A DNA stretch of 64,000 bases from an uncultured Oscillospiraceae bacterium (GCA_934565795.1 CAKTIM010000008.1:27803-91802); one strand, 5' to 3'. Shown: positions 17,447 to 25,759, counted from the first letter of the stretch. Numbers and translations: made by a program. Notes: generated by a model not told the origin, from the sequence alone.

Positions 17447-18250
17447 ATGAAAAAATTTGCTGTAATCGTACTGTGCCTGGCCCTGGTGCTGAGCCTGGGC
17501 GCCTGCGCCAAGAAAAACGACAAGGTCATCACCGTGGCCGCCTCTCCCACGCCCCACGCTGAAATTCTGAAGGCTGCCGCCAAGGTGCTGGAGAAGGACG
17601 GCTGGACGCTGGAGGTCAAGGAGTACAGCGACTACGTGGTGCCCAACAACGTGGTCGAGGACGGCGAGATCGACGCCAACTATTTCCAGCATCAGCCCTA
17701 CCTGGATACCTTCAACGCCGAGAACGGCACCCATCTGGTGAGCGTTGCCCAGGTGCATTATGAGCCCTTCGGCATCTACGCCGGTACCAAGAGCAGCATT
17801 GCCGACCTGGAAGACGGCGACGAGATTGCCATCCCCAACGACGGCTCCAACCGTGCCCGCGCCCTGCTGCTGCTGGAGGCCAACGGCATCATCACCCTGA
17901 AGGAGGGTGTGGGCATGGAGGCCACCGCCCTGGACATCGTGGACAAGAGCGTGGACGTGAAGATCCGCGAGGTTGAGGCCGCTCAGGTGCCCAAGGTCCG
18001 CGACAGCGTGGCCCTGGCCGTCATCAACGGCAACTACGCCCTGCAGGCCGGTCTGAACGTGGAGAAGGACGCCATCGCCTCCGAGGATCCCGACTCCGTC
18101 TCCGCCCAGACCTACGCCAACGTACTGGTGGTGAAGGAAGGCAACGAGGAGAGCGAAAAGACCCAGGCCCTGAAGAAGGCCCTGCTCAGCGACGACGTCC
18201 GCACCTACATCAACGAAACCTACTCCGGCTCCGTGGTGCCGCTGTTCTAA
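17447..18250 (+). CDS. metQ: Methionine-binding lipoprotein MetQ
   Basis: A 267-residue NlpA/MetQ family binding protein. Residues 1-19 form a lipoprotein signal with lipobox LGAC (Cys19), so the mature protein is anchored outside the membrane. Family segments include VAASPTPHAEIL (about 30-41), NVVEDGEIDANYFQHQPYL and the ligand-site region IAIPNDGSNRARALLLLEANG. A ribosome-binding site AAAAGGAGAC precedes the ATG. Ends the operon at a clear terminator. Confidence 0.96.
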   Translation: MKKFAVIVLCLALVLSLGACAKKNDKVITVAASPTPHAEILKAAAKVLEKDGWTLEVKEYSDYVVPNNVVEDGEIDANYFQHQPYLDTFNAENGTHLVSVAQVHYEPFGIYAGTKSSIADLEDGDEIAIPNDGSNRARALLLLEANGIITLKEGVGMEATALDIVDKSVDVKIREVEAAQVPKVRDSVALAVINGNYALQAGLNVEKDAIASEDPDSVSAQTYANVLVVKEGNEESEKTQALKKALLSDDVRTYINETYSGSVVPLF

Positions 18251-18262
18251 ATCGCATTATTT

Positions 18263-18295
18263 AAGCCCATGGCCGAAATTGGCCATGGGCTTTTT
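18263..18295 (+). terminator. Intrinsic terminator of metNIQ
   Basis: Stem AAGCCCATGGCC (18263-18274) with its perfect complement 18281-18292, loop GAAATT, and T-run 18291-18295. Confidence 0.9.
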
Positions 18296-18306
18296 GCGTG
18301 CTGAGC

Positions 18307-18729
18307 TTATTTCTTTGCGCAGCTGCACTGCCACAGGCGGTCGGCGGTGGGTTGCCAGTTTTGGGCGTAGGAGACGCACTTGTCGCACAGGTGGTCGGCG
18401 GATTCGGGGGACTGGAGGTCGGTGGAGTGGGCGCCGGTCTGCTTGACCATCTGGTGCAGCTTCTCCGGGTTTTCCAGCATGGGGCAGGGGCGCAGGTGGT
18501 TGTCGTTGAAGGGCTGGCCGTCGTGATAGGCCATGAACAGGGGCGATTGCAGCACCTCCAGCAGGGACTTTTCCCGGATGTTGGCATCGGAATAGTGGAT
18601 GAACACGCAGGGGTCGCAGTCGCCGTTGGCGTTGATGTGCAGATAGCGCCGCCCGCCGGCGATGCAGCCGCCCACGAATTCGGCGTCGTTTTGGAAGTCC
18701 ATGGGGAAGATGGGCTTGGTGGCCCTCAA
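18307..18729 (-). pseudogene. Truncated C-terminal fragment of a radical SAM/SPASM protein
   Basis: About 140 residues are open and look like the C-terminal, cysteine-rich part of a radical SAM protein: GGCIAGGRRYLHINANGDCDPCVF and later HLCDKC and the end CSCAKK. The radical SAM core with its CxxxCxxC cluster is missing; upstream (18730-18778) the sequence is non-coding. The apparent start MRATKPIF is not family-like. I therefore treat it as a decayed remnant, facing the metQ terminator. A short, functional auxiliary-cluster protein is possible but less likely. Confidence 0.65.
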
Positions 18730-18778
18730 AGTGCCCCCATTATACCCTACCGGGACGCCCCCACGGTATCGACAAAAG

Positions 18779-18813
18779 CCCCCGCCGTGCCTATTTTTCA
18801 GACACAGCGGGGG
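18779..18813 (-). terminator. Probable terminator of coaBC
   Basis: Stem CCCCCGC-GTG (18779-18789) with CAC-GCGGGGG (18803-18813), interrupted by one mismatch, followed on the minus strand by CTTTTG. It lies about 65 nt beyond the coaBC stop, after the DnaA-box cluster. Confidence 0.7.
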
Positions 18814-18834
18814 ATTTTGACTAGTATCGGGGGG

Positions 18835-18877
18835 TTATCCCCAGGAGTTATCCACATTATCCACAGATTTATCCACA
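18835..18877 (+). other. Cluster of four DnaA-box sequences
   Basis: Three perfect TTATCCACA nonamers at 18848-18856, 18857-18865 and 18869-18877 and one single-mismatch copy TTATCCCCA at 18835-18843, all in one orientation and within 43 bp. The last ends 2 nt from the coaBC stop codon. No dnaA gene or AT-rich unwinding region is nearby, so a DnaA-titration or control cluster is more plausible than oriC. Confidence 0.75.
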
Positions 18878-18879
18878 GG

Positions 18880-20082
18880 CTATTGGGCGCGGCGGCGGAG
18901 AATTTCGGTGAGCAGGGCCTGGGCGACCTGGGTTTTGGGCATCAGGGGCAGCTCGGCGGTGCTGTCCGGGGTGATGAGGGTGACCACGTTGGTCTCCACT
19001 CCGAAGCCCGCGCCCTGGGTTTTCAGATTGTTGGCCACGATCATGTCCAGGCGCTTTTTTGCCAGCTTGGCCCGGCTGTTTTCCGCCATATGCTCCGTCT
19101 CCATGGAGAAGCCGCAGACGAACAGCCCCGGATGCCGGTGCTGGGCCACCCAGGCCAGGATGTCCGCCGTGCGCTCCAGGGGGATGGACATGTCGCCCTC
19201 ACCCTTTTTCAGCTTATTGTCCGCCACGGTTTCCGGGCGGTAGTCCGCCACGGCGGCGGCCTTGATGAGGATGTCCGTCTCCGGCAGGGCTTCCTGCACC
19301 GCCAGCAGCATATCCTGAGCGGTGGTAACGGGAACGACCTTGACGCCCATGGGGGCCGCCAGGGCCACCGGGCCGGAGATCAGCGTCACCTCCGCCCCCC
19401 GCAGCATGGCCTCCCGGGCAATGGCGTAGCCCATTTTGCCGCTGGAATGGTTGGTCAGGAACCGCACCGGGTCGAGGGCCTCCTGGGTCGGCCCGGCGGT
19501 GACGGTGACCCGCAGCCCGGCCATGTCCTTTTCCCGGGCCAGCTCCCGGTTGACCTCCTCCACCAGGGTTTCCGGCTCCGGCAGCTTGCCGCTGCCCACA
19601 TCCTTGCAGGCCAGCATGCCCACGGCGGGCTGGATAATGCGGAAGCCGTAGCGCTCCAGGGTCTCCAGATTGTCCTGAGTGGCGGGATTTTCCAGCATGG
19701 CGGTGTTCATGGCCGGGGCCACCAGCTTGGGGCACCGGGCGGCCAGGACGGTGGTGGTGAGCATATCGTCCGCCAGCCCGTGGGCCAGCTTGGCGATAAC
19801 GTTGGCCGTGGCCGGGGCAATGAGCATCAGGTCAGCCGCCTTGGCCAGGGACACGTGGGCTACGTCGTACTGGAAATTGCGGTCGAAGGTATCCACAATG
19901 CAGCGGTTGTTGGTCAGCGTTTCAAAGGTCAGGGGCGTAATAAAATTGGCGGCGTTTTTCGTCAGGATGCAGTGCACCTGCGCCCCGCTCTTGCGCAGCG
20001 CGCTGGCCACATTGGCCATCTTATAGGCGGCGATCCCGCCGGTGATCCCCAGAATAACGGTTTTTCCAGACAAATTCTCCAT
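18880..20082 (-). CDS. coaBC: Bifunctional CoaBC (Dfp)
   Basis: A 400-residue two-domain enzyme. The N-terminal flavoprotein half (to about 180; GITGGIAAYKMANVASALRK, PAMNTAMLENPATQDN) is phosphopantothenoylcysteine decarboxylase. The C-terminal half (TAGPTQEALDPVRFLTNHSSGKMG, AAAVADYRPE, KLKKGEGD) is phosphopantothenoylcysteine synthetase. Together they carry pantothenate-derived intermediates toward coenzyme A. The start at 20082 fits the family and the AAAGAAA-purine ribosome site. It diverges from coaX. Confidence 0.96.
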   Translation of the reverse strand: MENLSGKTVILGITGGIAAYKMANVASALRKSGAQVHCILTKNAANFITPLTFETLTNNRCIVDTFDRNFQYDVAHVSLAKAADLMLIAPATANVIAKLAHGLADDMLTTTVLAARCPKLVAPAMNTAMLENPATQDNLETLERYGFRIIQPAVGMLACKDVGSGKLPEPETLVEEVNRELAREKDMAGLRVTVTAGPTQEALDPVRFLTNHSSGKMGYAIAREAMLRGAEVTLISGPVALAAPMGVKVVPVTTAQDMLLAVQEALPETDILIKAAAVADYRPETVADNKLKKGEGDMSIPLERTADILAWVAQHRHPGLFVCGFSMETEHMAENSRAKLAKKRLDMIVANNLKTQGAGFGVETNVVTLITPDSTAELPLMPKTQVAQALLTEILRRRAQ

Positions 20083-20129
20083 AATTTCTTTCCCTTTCCC
20101 ACCGCGTATCATATCGATTTCTATTAGAC

Positions 20130-20158
20130 ATTATACCAAAAAGGCCCGCGCTTTGCAA
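20130..20158 (-). promoter_or_regulatory. Promoter of coaBC
   Basis: On the minus strand, TTGCAA (20158-20153), 17 nt, TATAAT (20135-20130). Confidence 0.85.
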
Positions 20159-20176
20159 CCAAGGGAAGAAAAGTAA

Positions 20177-20205
20177 TTGCCAAAGAGAGGCAGTCGGGGT
20201 ATAAT
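20177..20205 (+). promoter_or_regulatory. Promoter of coaX
   Basis: TTGCCA (20177-20182), 17 nt, TATAAT (20200-20205). It is back-to-back with the coaBC promoter; the two -35 boxes are only 18 bp apart, so one regulator could control both. Confidence 0.85.
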
Positions 20206-20236
20206 GGGGCTGAATACATCGAAGCAGGTAATTTTT

Positions 20237-20986
20237 ATGATTATTGTCATTGACATTGGCAACAGCAATGTGGATTTATCCGGCATTCGCGCCGGGGTGG
20301 TGGAATTTACCGGGGAGGTCGCCACTCACCGGGAATGGGGCGCGGCGGAATACACTGCCGCCCTGGCCCCCCTGCTGGAGGGGGTGGTCTGCCGGGGGGC
20401 CATCGTGTCCAGCGTGGTACCCCAGGTGACCCAGGCGGTGCGGGATGCTGCCGGGGCGCTGCTGGGGGTTGCGCCGCTGCTGGTGACGGAGCAGACGAAA
20501 ACCGGCCTGGAGCTGGCGCTGCCGGAGAAGGAGCGAGTAGGCCGTGACCGGCTGGTGGACGCCGCCTGGGCCGCCGCCCATTATCCGCTGCCCGCCGTCA
20601 CCGCCGACCTGGGCACCGCTACCACGCTGAACGTGATCCTGCCCGGCGGCGTGTTCGCCGGGGGCATCATCTGCGCCGGGATCCAGACCTGCCTGAACGC
20701 CCTGGCCCAGCGCACCGCCCAGCTGCCGCTGCTCCAGGTGGCCCATCCCCAGGTGCTGATCGGCAGGAATACGGAGGAATGCATGCTCTCCGGCGCAGTC
20801 CGGGGAGCCGCCGCCATGGTGGACGGCCTGGTAGCCGCCATCGAGGCCGAGCTGGGCACCCCCGTCACCCTCCTGCTCACCGGCGGCGGCGGCAAATACG
20901 TCACCGCCCACCTGACCCACCCCCACACCTTCGACCCCGACCTTACCCGCAAGGGCCTGGCCCTGCTGTATGAGATGAACCAGTAA
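20237..20986 (+). CDS. coaX: Type III pantothenate kinase CoaX
   Basis: A 249-residue ASKHA-fold kinase that phosphorylates pantothenate, the first step of CoA synthesis. Motifs: DIGNSN (residues 5-10, phosphate binding), ERVGRDRLVDAAWAA (about 98-112), DLGTATTLNVI (about 121-131, adenosine motif) and GGIICAGIQ. The ATG at 20237 was chosen because it begins the conserved strand and lies at the expected distance from the promoter. Divergent pairing with coaBC places two CoA-pathway steps under adjacent promoters. Confidence 0.94.
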   Translation: MIIVIDIGNSNVDLSGIRAGVVEFTGEVATHREWGAAEYTAALAPLLEGVVCRGAIVSSVVPQVTQAVRDAAGALLGVAPLLVTEQTKTGLELALPEKERVGRDRLVDAAWAAAHYPLPAVTADLGTATTLNVILPGGVFAGGIICAGIQTCLNALAQRTAQLPLLQVAHPQVLIGRNTEECMLSGAVRGAAAMVDGLVAAIEAELGTPVTLLLTGGGGKYVTAHLTHPHTFDPDLTRKGLALLYEMNQ

Positions 20987-21117
20987 TTCACCGCGCCGCC
21001 GCACCCCTCCAACTGCGTAGGGGCCGGCAACCTGCCGACCCTCAACGTTGCGGTTTAGGAAGCAGTAAAGATGAACGTATAACAAAAAAGGATACATCTC
21101 TTAGCTTCCCTGTGGGG

Positions 21118-21182
21118 TATTGCAGAGCGCAGCGAATCTTTAATAACAATCATTGCCGGTGGCAATGATACAATAATTAAAT
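21118..21182 (+). repeat. Nested 65-bp palindromic element, variant B
   Basis: Begins directly after GTGGGG of an AGCTTCCC hairpin and ends before AGCTGTCGCC. It contains GCGCAGCGAATC and the core palindrome CATTGCCGGTGGCAATG. Variant B differs from variant A (see 21281) mainly at its ends and its AT-rich arm; the GCAGCGAATC phrase is shared. Confidence 0.8.
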
Positions 21183-21280
21183 AGCTGTCGCCGCAGCGAC
21201 TGAAGAGGGCTCTCAGGTGATGGTTTTGAAAGAGACTTGACTAAAAAGGTAGAAAGTTCAACACTTTGAGCCCGTAGGGG

Positions 21281-21344
21281 TGGTGCTCCGCGCAGCGAAT
21301 CAGAATATCAATGATTGCCAGTGGCAATCATACAATTGATTCAT
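21281..21344 (+). repeat. Nested 64-bp palindromic element, variant A
   Basis: Splits a GTAGGGG^CGGATA repeat unit cleanly: the first half GTAGGGG is left of it and CGGATATCAGCCGCC is right of it. It starts TGGTGCTCCGCGCAGCGAAT and ends TTGATTCAT, with core palindrome TGATTGCCAGTGGCAATCA. No coding capacity and no target duplication seen. Confidence 0.85.
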
Positions 21345-21816
21345 CGGATATCAGCCGCCCGCAGCCTATCGGTTTTGATAGCAGTAAATTGAATGAAAAC
21401 AGCCAAAACCGCCTGAGTCCGTAGGGGTCGGCAATTTGTCGACCCGTCATGTACCGGGATTGAGCGTTTCGTCTATACAGCTCACGTTCGTTACCTTCCG
21501 GGCGGCTGGTATCCGCCCCTACGGAGGGGTGCGTACCATTCAACGCACCCTTTAAGAAGATCTACGTGCGGTAAGCCCTCTTCAGTCAGGCCTACGGCCT
21601 GCCAGCTTCCCCCAAGGGAAGCTTTTGGTGGAAGCCGTCGGCTGATACCATTCAACGCACTGCTATCGAAGTGGCGACACTGCGGGTCGGCAAATTGCCG
21701 ACCCCTACGGACTCAGAAGTTTTTACTGCTGCTAAAGCCGCAAGGCTTCGAGCAGCTGGTATCCGCCCCCACAGGGTGTGGCATTTACAAAAAATTCATC
21801 CTTCAATCTAAAATTC

Positions 21817-21825
21817 TGATATAAT
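21817..21825 (+). promoter_or_regulatory. Extended -10 promoter of fprA
   Basis: TGATATAAT (21817-21825), an extended -10; no good -35 box at 17 nt, which is usual for extended -10 promoters. Confidence 0.7.
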
Positions 21826-21854
21826 TTTTGTAAAAAAAACGGGAGGGCTACGAA

Positions 21855-23000
21855 ATGGTGACGGAGGATATCCGCTATGTGGGCGTGAATGACCACGAGA
21901 TCGATTTGTTTGAGGGGCAGTATGCCGTGCCGCAGGGGATGGCGTACAATTCCTATGTGATTCTGGACGAGAAGATCGCCGTGATGGATACGGTGGATGC
22001 CCGCTTTGGGGCGCAGTGGCTGGAAAAGATCGCCGCCGTCATCGGGCGGCAGGAGCCGGATTATCTTGTGGTGCAGCATATGGAGCCGGATCATTCGGCC
22101 AATATTCAGCGCTTCCTGGAGCGCTACCCCGGCGCGGCGCTGGTGGGCAACGCCAAGACTTTTGCGATGCTGGAGCAGTTTTTCCCCGACCTGCCCGAGG
22201 CGGCACGGCTGGTGGTGAAGGACGGGGAGCAGCTGTGCCTGGGTGCGCACACTCTGCGCTTCCTCTTTGCCCCCATGGTGCACTGGCCGGAGGTGATGGT
22301 CACCTATGACGAAAAGGACAAGGTGCTCTTCTCCGCCGACGGCTTCGGCAAATTCGGCGCGCTGGACGTGGATGCCCCCTGGGACGACGAGGCCCGGCGC
22401 TATTACATCGGCATCGTGGGCAAGTACGGCGTGCAGGTGCAGAAGCTGCTGAAGGCCGCCTCCGCCCTGGATATTGAAACGATCTGCCCCCTCCATGGCC
22501 CGGTGCTGCGGGAAAATCTGGGGCATTATCTGGAAAAATACGATCTGTGGTCGTCCTACCGCCCGGAAGAGCGGGGCGTGCTCATTGCCTATGCCTCCAT
22601 CTATGGCCACACCCGGGACGCCGCCGTGCAGCTGCGGGACGAGCTGGAGCAGCTGGGGCAAAAAACGGTGCTGGCCGACCTGGCCCGGGCGGACATGGCC
22701 GCGTGCGTGGCGGATGCCTTCCGCTATGACCGGCTGGTTCTGGCCAGCGTGACCTACAACGGCGACGTGTTCCCCTGCATGCGCGCCTTCCTCCACGCCC
22801 TGACGGAGCGGAACTATCAGGGCCGCACCGTGGCCTTCATCGAAAACGGCACCTGGGCCCCCGCCTCCGGCCGCATCATGGCCGCCGCGCTGGAGAAATG
22901 CAAAAATCTGACCCTCAAGGACAAGGTCACCCTTAAATCCGCCCTGAACGCCGCCTCCCAAACCGCCCTCCACCGCCTCGCCCAAGAGCTGGCGGAGTAG
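21855..23000 (+). CDS. Flavodiiron protein (FprA family)
   Basis: A 381-residue A-type flavoprotein that reduces O2 to water (or NO to N2O) to protect anaerobes. The beta-lactamase-like diiron domain has the ligands HMEPDH (about 76-81), VHW (about 142), SADGFG (about 158-163) and CPLHGPV (about 213-219). The flavodoxin domain starts near residue 245 (LIAYASIYGHTRDAA) and includes ENGTWAP. No rubredoxin domain is attached, so an external rubredoxin or flavoprotein reductant is expected. The ribosome-binding site GGGAGGG precedes ATG 21855. Confidence 0.94.
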   Translation: MVTEDIRYVGVNDHEIDLFEGQYAVPQGMAYNSYVILDEKIAVMDTVDARFGAQWLEKIAAVIGRQEPDYLVVQHMEPDHSANIQRFLERYPGAALVGNAKTFAMLEQFFPDLPEAARLVVKDGEQLCLGAHTLRFLFAPMVHWPEVMVTYDEKDKVLFSADGFGKFGALDVDAPWDDEARRYYIGIVGKYGVQVQKLLKAASALDIETICPLHGPVLRENLGHYLEKYDLWSSYRPEERGVLIAYASIYGHTRDAAVQLRDELEQLGQKTVLADLARADMAACVADAFRYDRLVLASVTYNGDVFPCMRAFLHALTERNYQGRTVAFIENGTWAPASGRIMAAALEKCKNLTLKDKVTLKSALNAASQTALHRLAQELAE

Positions 23001-23009
23001 AAATTTTTT

Positions 23010-23545
23010 CTCTTTCGTAGGGGTCGGCAACCTGCCGACCCTCAGCCTTGCGGTTTTGATAGTGGTACGTTGAATGGAACCAGCTGACGCAACCACCAAA
23101 GCTTCCCTTGGGGGAAGCTGGCAGCCCGTAGGGCTGACTGAAGAGGGCCTACCGCAGTAGGATTTTTTAAAAGGGTGCGGTGAAGGGGAAGCACCCACCC
23201 GTAGGGGCGGATACCAGCCGCCCGCAACGTCGCGGAATTGAGTTGTCAGTTGAATGGACATCACCAAAAGTTTCTGAGTTCGTAGGGGGCGGCAATTTGT
23301 CGCCCCGCCGTGTACCGGGATTGAGCGGTTCGTCTATACAGCTCACTTTCATTACCTTTCGGGCGGCTGATATCCGATGAATCAATTGTATGATTGCCAC
23401 TGGCAATCATTGATATTCTGATTCGCTGCGCTCTGCAACACCCCTCAGGGAAGCTTGGGGGATGTACCCTTTCGGTTATACGTTTTTTCTTTACCACTCA
23501 AAAACCATGAGGTTGAGGGTCGGCAGGTTGCCGACCCCTACGGTG
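23010..23545. repeat. REP/BIME-like hairpin block 5
   Basis: Left heads at about 23019, 23201 and 23282; inverse head at about 23535; GACTGAAGAGGGC at about 23138. A 64-bp element lies at 23377-23440. No gene. Confidence 0.88.
23377..23440 (-). repeat. Nested palindromic element, inverse orientation
   Basis: Runs from ATGAATCAATTG to GCTCTGCAACA and abuts CCCC, i.e. the reverse of the left-arm copies; its CCCC-side end resembles variant B while the arm resembles variant A, suggesting a recombinant. Confidence 0.8.
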
Positions 23546-23602
23546 GGAATTGCTGAAAAAACTATTTAAAAATTTTATAGATCATCAAAGGAGGATTATG
23601 GA

Positions 23603-24535
23603 ATGAAGGATATTGTGGCAGTGGGTGAGATTTTGATTGACCTGACGCAGAAGGGCACGGATGAGCTGGGCGTGGGGCAGTATGCGGCCAATCCGGGGGG
23701 CGCGCCGGCAAATCTGGCGGTGGCGGCGGCCCGGTTGGGGGCCAGCACTGCCTTTGTGGGCAAGGTGGGCGCGGATGCCTTCGGGGCCTATCTGCGCCGG
23801 GTGCTGGAGGAAAACCGGGTGGATACCCGTGGAATGCTCACCGATCCTCAGGAGCACACCACCCTGGCGGTGGTCAGCGTGGACGGCACCGGGGAGCGCA
23901 GCTTCAGCTTCTACCGTGACCCCAGCGCGGACGTGAACCTGCGCGCGGAGGAGATTCCCGCCGACCTGCTGCGGGACACCCGTATTGTGCACTTCGGCTC
24001 CGTCAGCCTCACCGCCGAGCCTGCCCGCAGCGCCACCCTGTACGCCGCGAAAACGGCACGGGAAAACGGCTGCCTGGTGAGCTATGACCCCAACTACCGC
24101 GCCAGCCTCTGGCACAGCCAGGAGGAGGCGGTGGCGCAGATGAAGGCGGCGCTGCCCCTGTGCGACATTCTGAAAATCTCCGACGAGGAGCTGCCCCTGC
24201 TCACCGGCACCACCGACCCGGTGGAGGGCTCCCGCCAGCTGAGCGCGCTGGGCATCCGGCTGATCTTCGTCACCCTGGGAGCGGAGGGCGCGTTCTTCCG
24301 CATGGGCAAGCAGACCGGCAGCGTGCCCGGCATCCGGGTACAGGTGGGCGACACCAACGGCGCGGGGGACACCTTCTTCGGCGCGGCGCTGTCCCTGCTG
24401 GTGAAGGAGGAGCTGGACAAGCTGACCCTGGAGCGCCTGACCCAGATCGCCGCCTTCGCCAACAAGGCCGCCAGCATCACCACCAGCCGCCACGGCGCAA
24501 TCCCCGCCATGCCCACCCTTGAGGAGGTAATTTAA
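23603..24535 (+). CDS. PfkB-family sugar kinase, fructokinase type
   Basis: A 310-residue ribokinase/PfkB-family enzyme. Family signature 1 region is GGAPANLAVAAARLGASTAFVGKVG (about 32-56) and signature 2 is DTNGAGDTFFGAAL (about 251-264) with the catalytic Asp. Closest by eye to bacterial fructokinases (ScrK), e.g. SYDPNYRASLWHS. It stands alone, with GGAGG before the ATG, so the physiological sugar is not shown by context. A weak promoter (TTGCTG/TTTATA, 23550-23579) lies just after the repeat block. Confidence 0.9.
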   Translation: MKDIVAVGEILIDLTQKGTDELGVGQYAANPGGAPANLAVAAARLGASTAFVGKVGADAFGAYLRRVLEENRVDTRGMLTDPQEHTTLAVVSVDGTGERSFSFYRDPSADVNLRAEEIPADLLRDTRIVHFGSVSLTAEPARSATLYAAKTARENGCLVSYDPNYRASLWHSQEEAVAQMKAALPLCDILKISDEELPLLTGTTDPVEGSRQLSALGIRLIFVTLGAEGAFFRMGKQTGSVPGIRVQVGDTNGAGDTFFGAALSLLVKEELDKLTLERLTQIAAFANKAASITTSRHGAIPAMPTLEEVI

Positions 24536-24549
24536 CCTCCCCTGAAAGG

Positions 24550-24599
24550 TTTAGCAGGTGTAGCCATTCGTAGAATGGCGTACAGCTGCTTAATGCAAA
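24550..24599 (+). repeat. 50-bp imperfect palindrome, copy 1
   Basis: Starts TTTAGCAGGTGTAG, has the tight central hairpin CCATTC-GTA-GAATGG and ends CTGCTTAATGCAAA. It sits inside a CTCCCCTGAAAGG hairpin repeat just after the sugar-kinase stop. An inverse copy is at 33899-33948. Confidence 0.85.
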
Positions 24600-24604
24600 G
24601 CTGA

Positions 24605-24721
24605 GGCGGCGCTTACGGCGTCGGCTTCTGGGTGAATCCCGCCTCCGGCGACCTGGCCGCCCGCAGCTACCGCGACCCCGCTGCCGGTAAAATCGACGTG
24701 ACCACCGATATTCCTTGCTGA
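24605..24721 (+). pseudogene. Remnant of a peptidase M16C-like protein C-terminus
   Basis: 38 codons and a stop read GGAYGVGFWVNPASGD...YRDPAAGKIDVTTDIPC. GGAYGVGF followed by SYRDP is typical of insulinase-family (M16C) metalloproteases near the end of the protein, though normally more residues follow. Nothing upstream continues the frame: it is cut by the CTCCCCTGAAAGG repeat and the 50-bp palindrome. This looks like the residue of a deleted gene. The identification rests on one short motif. Confidence 0.5.
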
Positions 24722-24784
24722 TCCCCTTGCGTTTTCGGGGGAACGGTGATACCATGGAGCATCATAGAGAAAAGAGGCATTGGC

Positions 24785-25477
24785 ATGAATGCACAGGAAA
24801 TTATTGAGTATATCCGCACCTCTCCCAAGAAAACGCCGGTGAAGGTGTATATCTGGGAGGAGACGCCGGTGGAGTTCCCCAACTGCCAGGTGTTTCCCGC
24901 CGCGCCGGGGCATAAGATCGTCTTTGGCGACTGGGCGGACGTGGCCCCGGTGCTGGAGGGGAATCGGTTCCGCCATGTGGAAATTGAAAACGGCTGCCGC
25001 AACTCCGCCATTCCCCTACTGGATATGAAGGATATCCCCGCCCGCATCGAGCCGGGCGCAATCATTCGGGAGCAGGTGGAGATCAGGAAGAACGCCGTCA
25101 TTATGATGGGGGCCATCCTGAACATCGGCGCCGTGGTGGGCGAGGGCACCATGATCGACATGGGCGCGGTGCTGGGCGGCCGGGCCACCGTGGGCAAAAA
25201 CTGCCACATCGGCGCGGGCGCGGTGCTGGCCGGTGTGATCGAACCGGCCTCCGCCACCCCGGTGATCGTGGAGGACAATGTGCTCATCGGGGCCAACGCT
25301 GTGGTGATCGAGGGCTGCCGCATCGGCCATGACGCGGTGGTTGCCGCAGGCGCGGTGGTCATCGGCGATGTGGAGCCGGGTACGGTGGTGGCGGGCTGCC
25401 CCGCCAGAGTCATCAAGCGCAAGGACGACAAGACCGCCGGGAAAACAGCCCTGGTGGACGCCCTGCGGGCGCTGTAA
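24785..25477 (+). CDS. dapH: Tetrahydrodipicolinate N-acetyltransferase DapH
   Basis: A 230-residue acyltransferase of the lysine/diaminopimelate pathway (acetylated branch). The N-terminal domain ([15 protein letters not shown]) is DapH-specific; from about residue 90 a left-handed beta-helix of hexapeptide repeats runs ([30 protein letters not shown]...), ending [16 protein letters not shown] 24785 is chosen because it has an AAAGAGG site and starts the family-typical sequence. It appears monocistronic, ending at a GC-rich hairpin. Confidence 0.95.
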   Translation: MNAQEIIEYIRTSPKKTPVKVYIWEETPVEFPNCQVFPAAPGHKIVFGDWADVAPVLEGNRFRHVEIENGCRNSAIPLLDMKDIPARIEPGAIIREQVEIRKNAVIMMGAILNIGAVVGEGTMIDMGAVLGGRATVGKNCHIGAGAVLAGVIEPASATPVIVEDNVLIGANAVVIEGCRIGHDAVVAAGAVVIGDVEPGTVVAGCPARVIKRKDDKTAGKTALVDALRAL

Positions 25478-25492
25478 AAGCATCAGAAAAAT

Positions 25493-25521
25493 CCCGCCCC
25501 GGTCAAATCGGCCGGGGCGGG
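25493..25521 (+). terminator. Terminator-like hairpin after dapH
   Basis: Stem CCCGCCCCGG (25493-25502) and CCGGGGCGGG (25512-25521); weak T-rich tail (CACATTTT). Confidence 0.7.
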
Positions 25522-25600
25522 CGCACATTTTGGGGGCTGCGGAATAACATGGAATGAGCGTCAAAGCTCGTAAAAATTTTCCAAAATCGGAGGTACTTCT

Positions 25601-25750
25601 ATGTGCGGTAACAACAGTTGCTTCGGCGGTAACATCTGGTGGATCATCATTCTGCTCCTGATCTTCGGCTGCGGCAACGGCTGCAACACCCTGGGCTGCG
25701 GCTGCAACAACGACAACAACTGCGGCGGCTGCGGCTGCGGCTGCAACTAA
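25601..25750 (+). CDS. Cysteine-rich small membrane protein
   Basis: A 49-residue peptide with a clear GGAGG site 7 nt before the ATG. Residues 1-11 are polar (MCGNNSCFGGN), 12-22 are a short hydrophobic span (IWWIIILLLIF) and 23-49 are a Gly/Asn/Cys tail. Ten of 49 residues are cysteine (2, 7, 24, 28, 33, 35, 41, 44, 46, 48), including GCGC-type clusters. Short high-cysteine proteins of this look are seen in other gut Clostridia but have no known role. Metal binding or disulfide-linked surface assembly are guesses. Confidence 0.75.
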   Translation: MCGNNSCFGGNIWWIIILLLIFGCGNGCNTLGCGCNNDNNCGGCGCGCN

Positions 25751-25759
25751 ACGACCCAA

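Larger units (their letters stand above)
21000..21775. repeat. REP/BIME-like hairpin block 4
   Basis: Left heads at about 21017, 21274 and 21421; inverse heads at about 21518 and 21703; GACTGAAGAGGGC at 21198 and its inverse at 21578. Two 64-65 bp palindromic elements are nested in the left arm (21118 and 21281). No gene; the block is followed by the fprA promoter. Confidence 0.9.

Noticed and set aside
18835..18877. Chromosomal replication origin
   Set aside because: The DnaA boxes are real but dnaA/dnaN/rpmH neighbours and an AT-rich unwinding element are missing, so oriC is not claimed.
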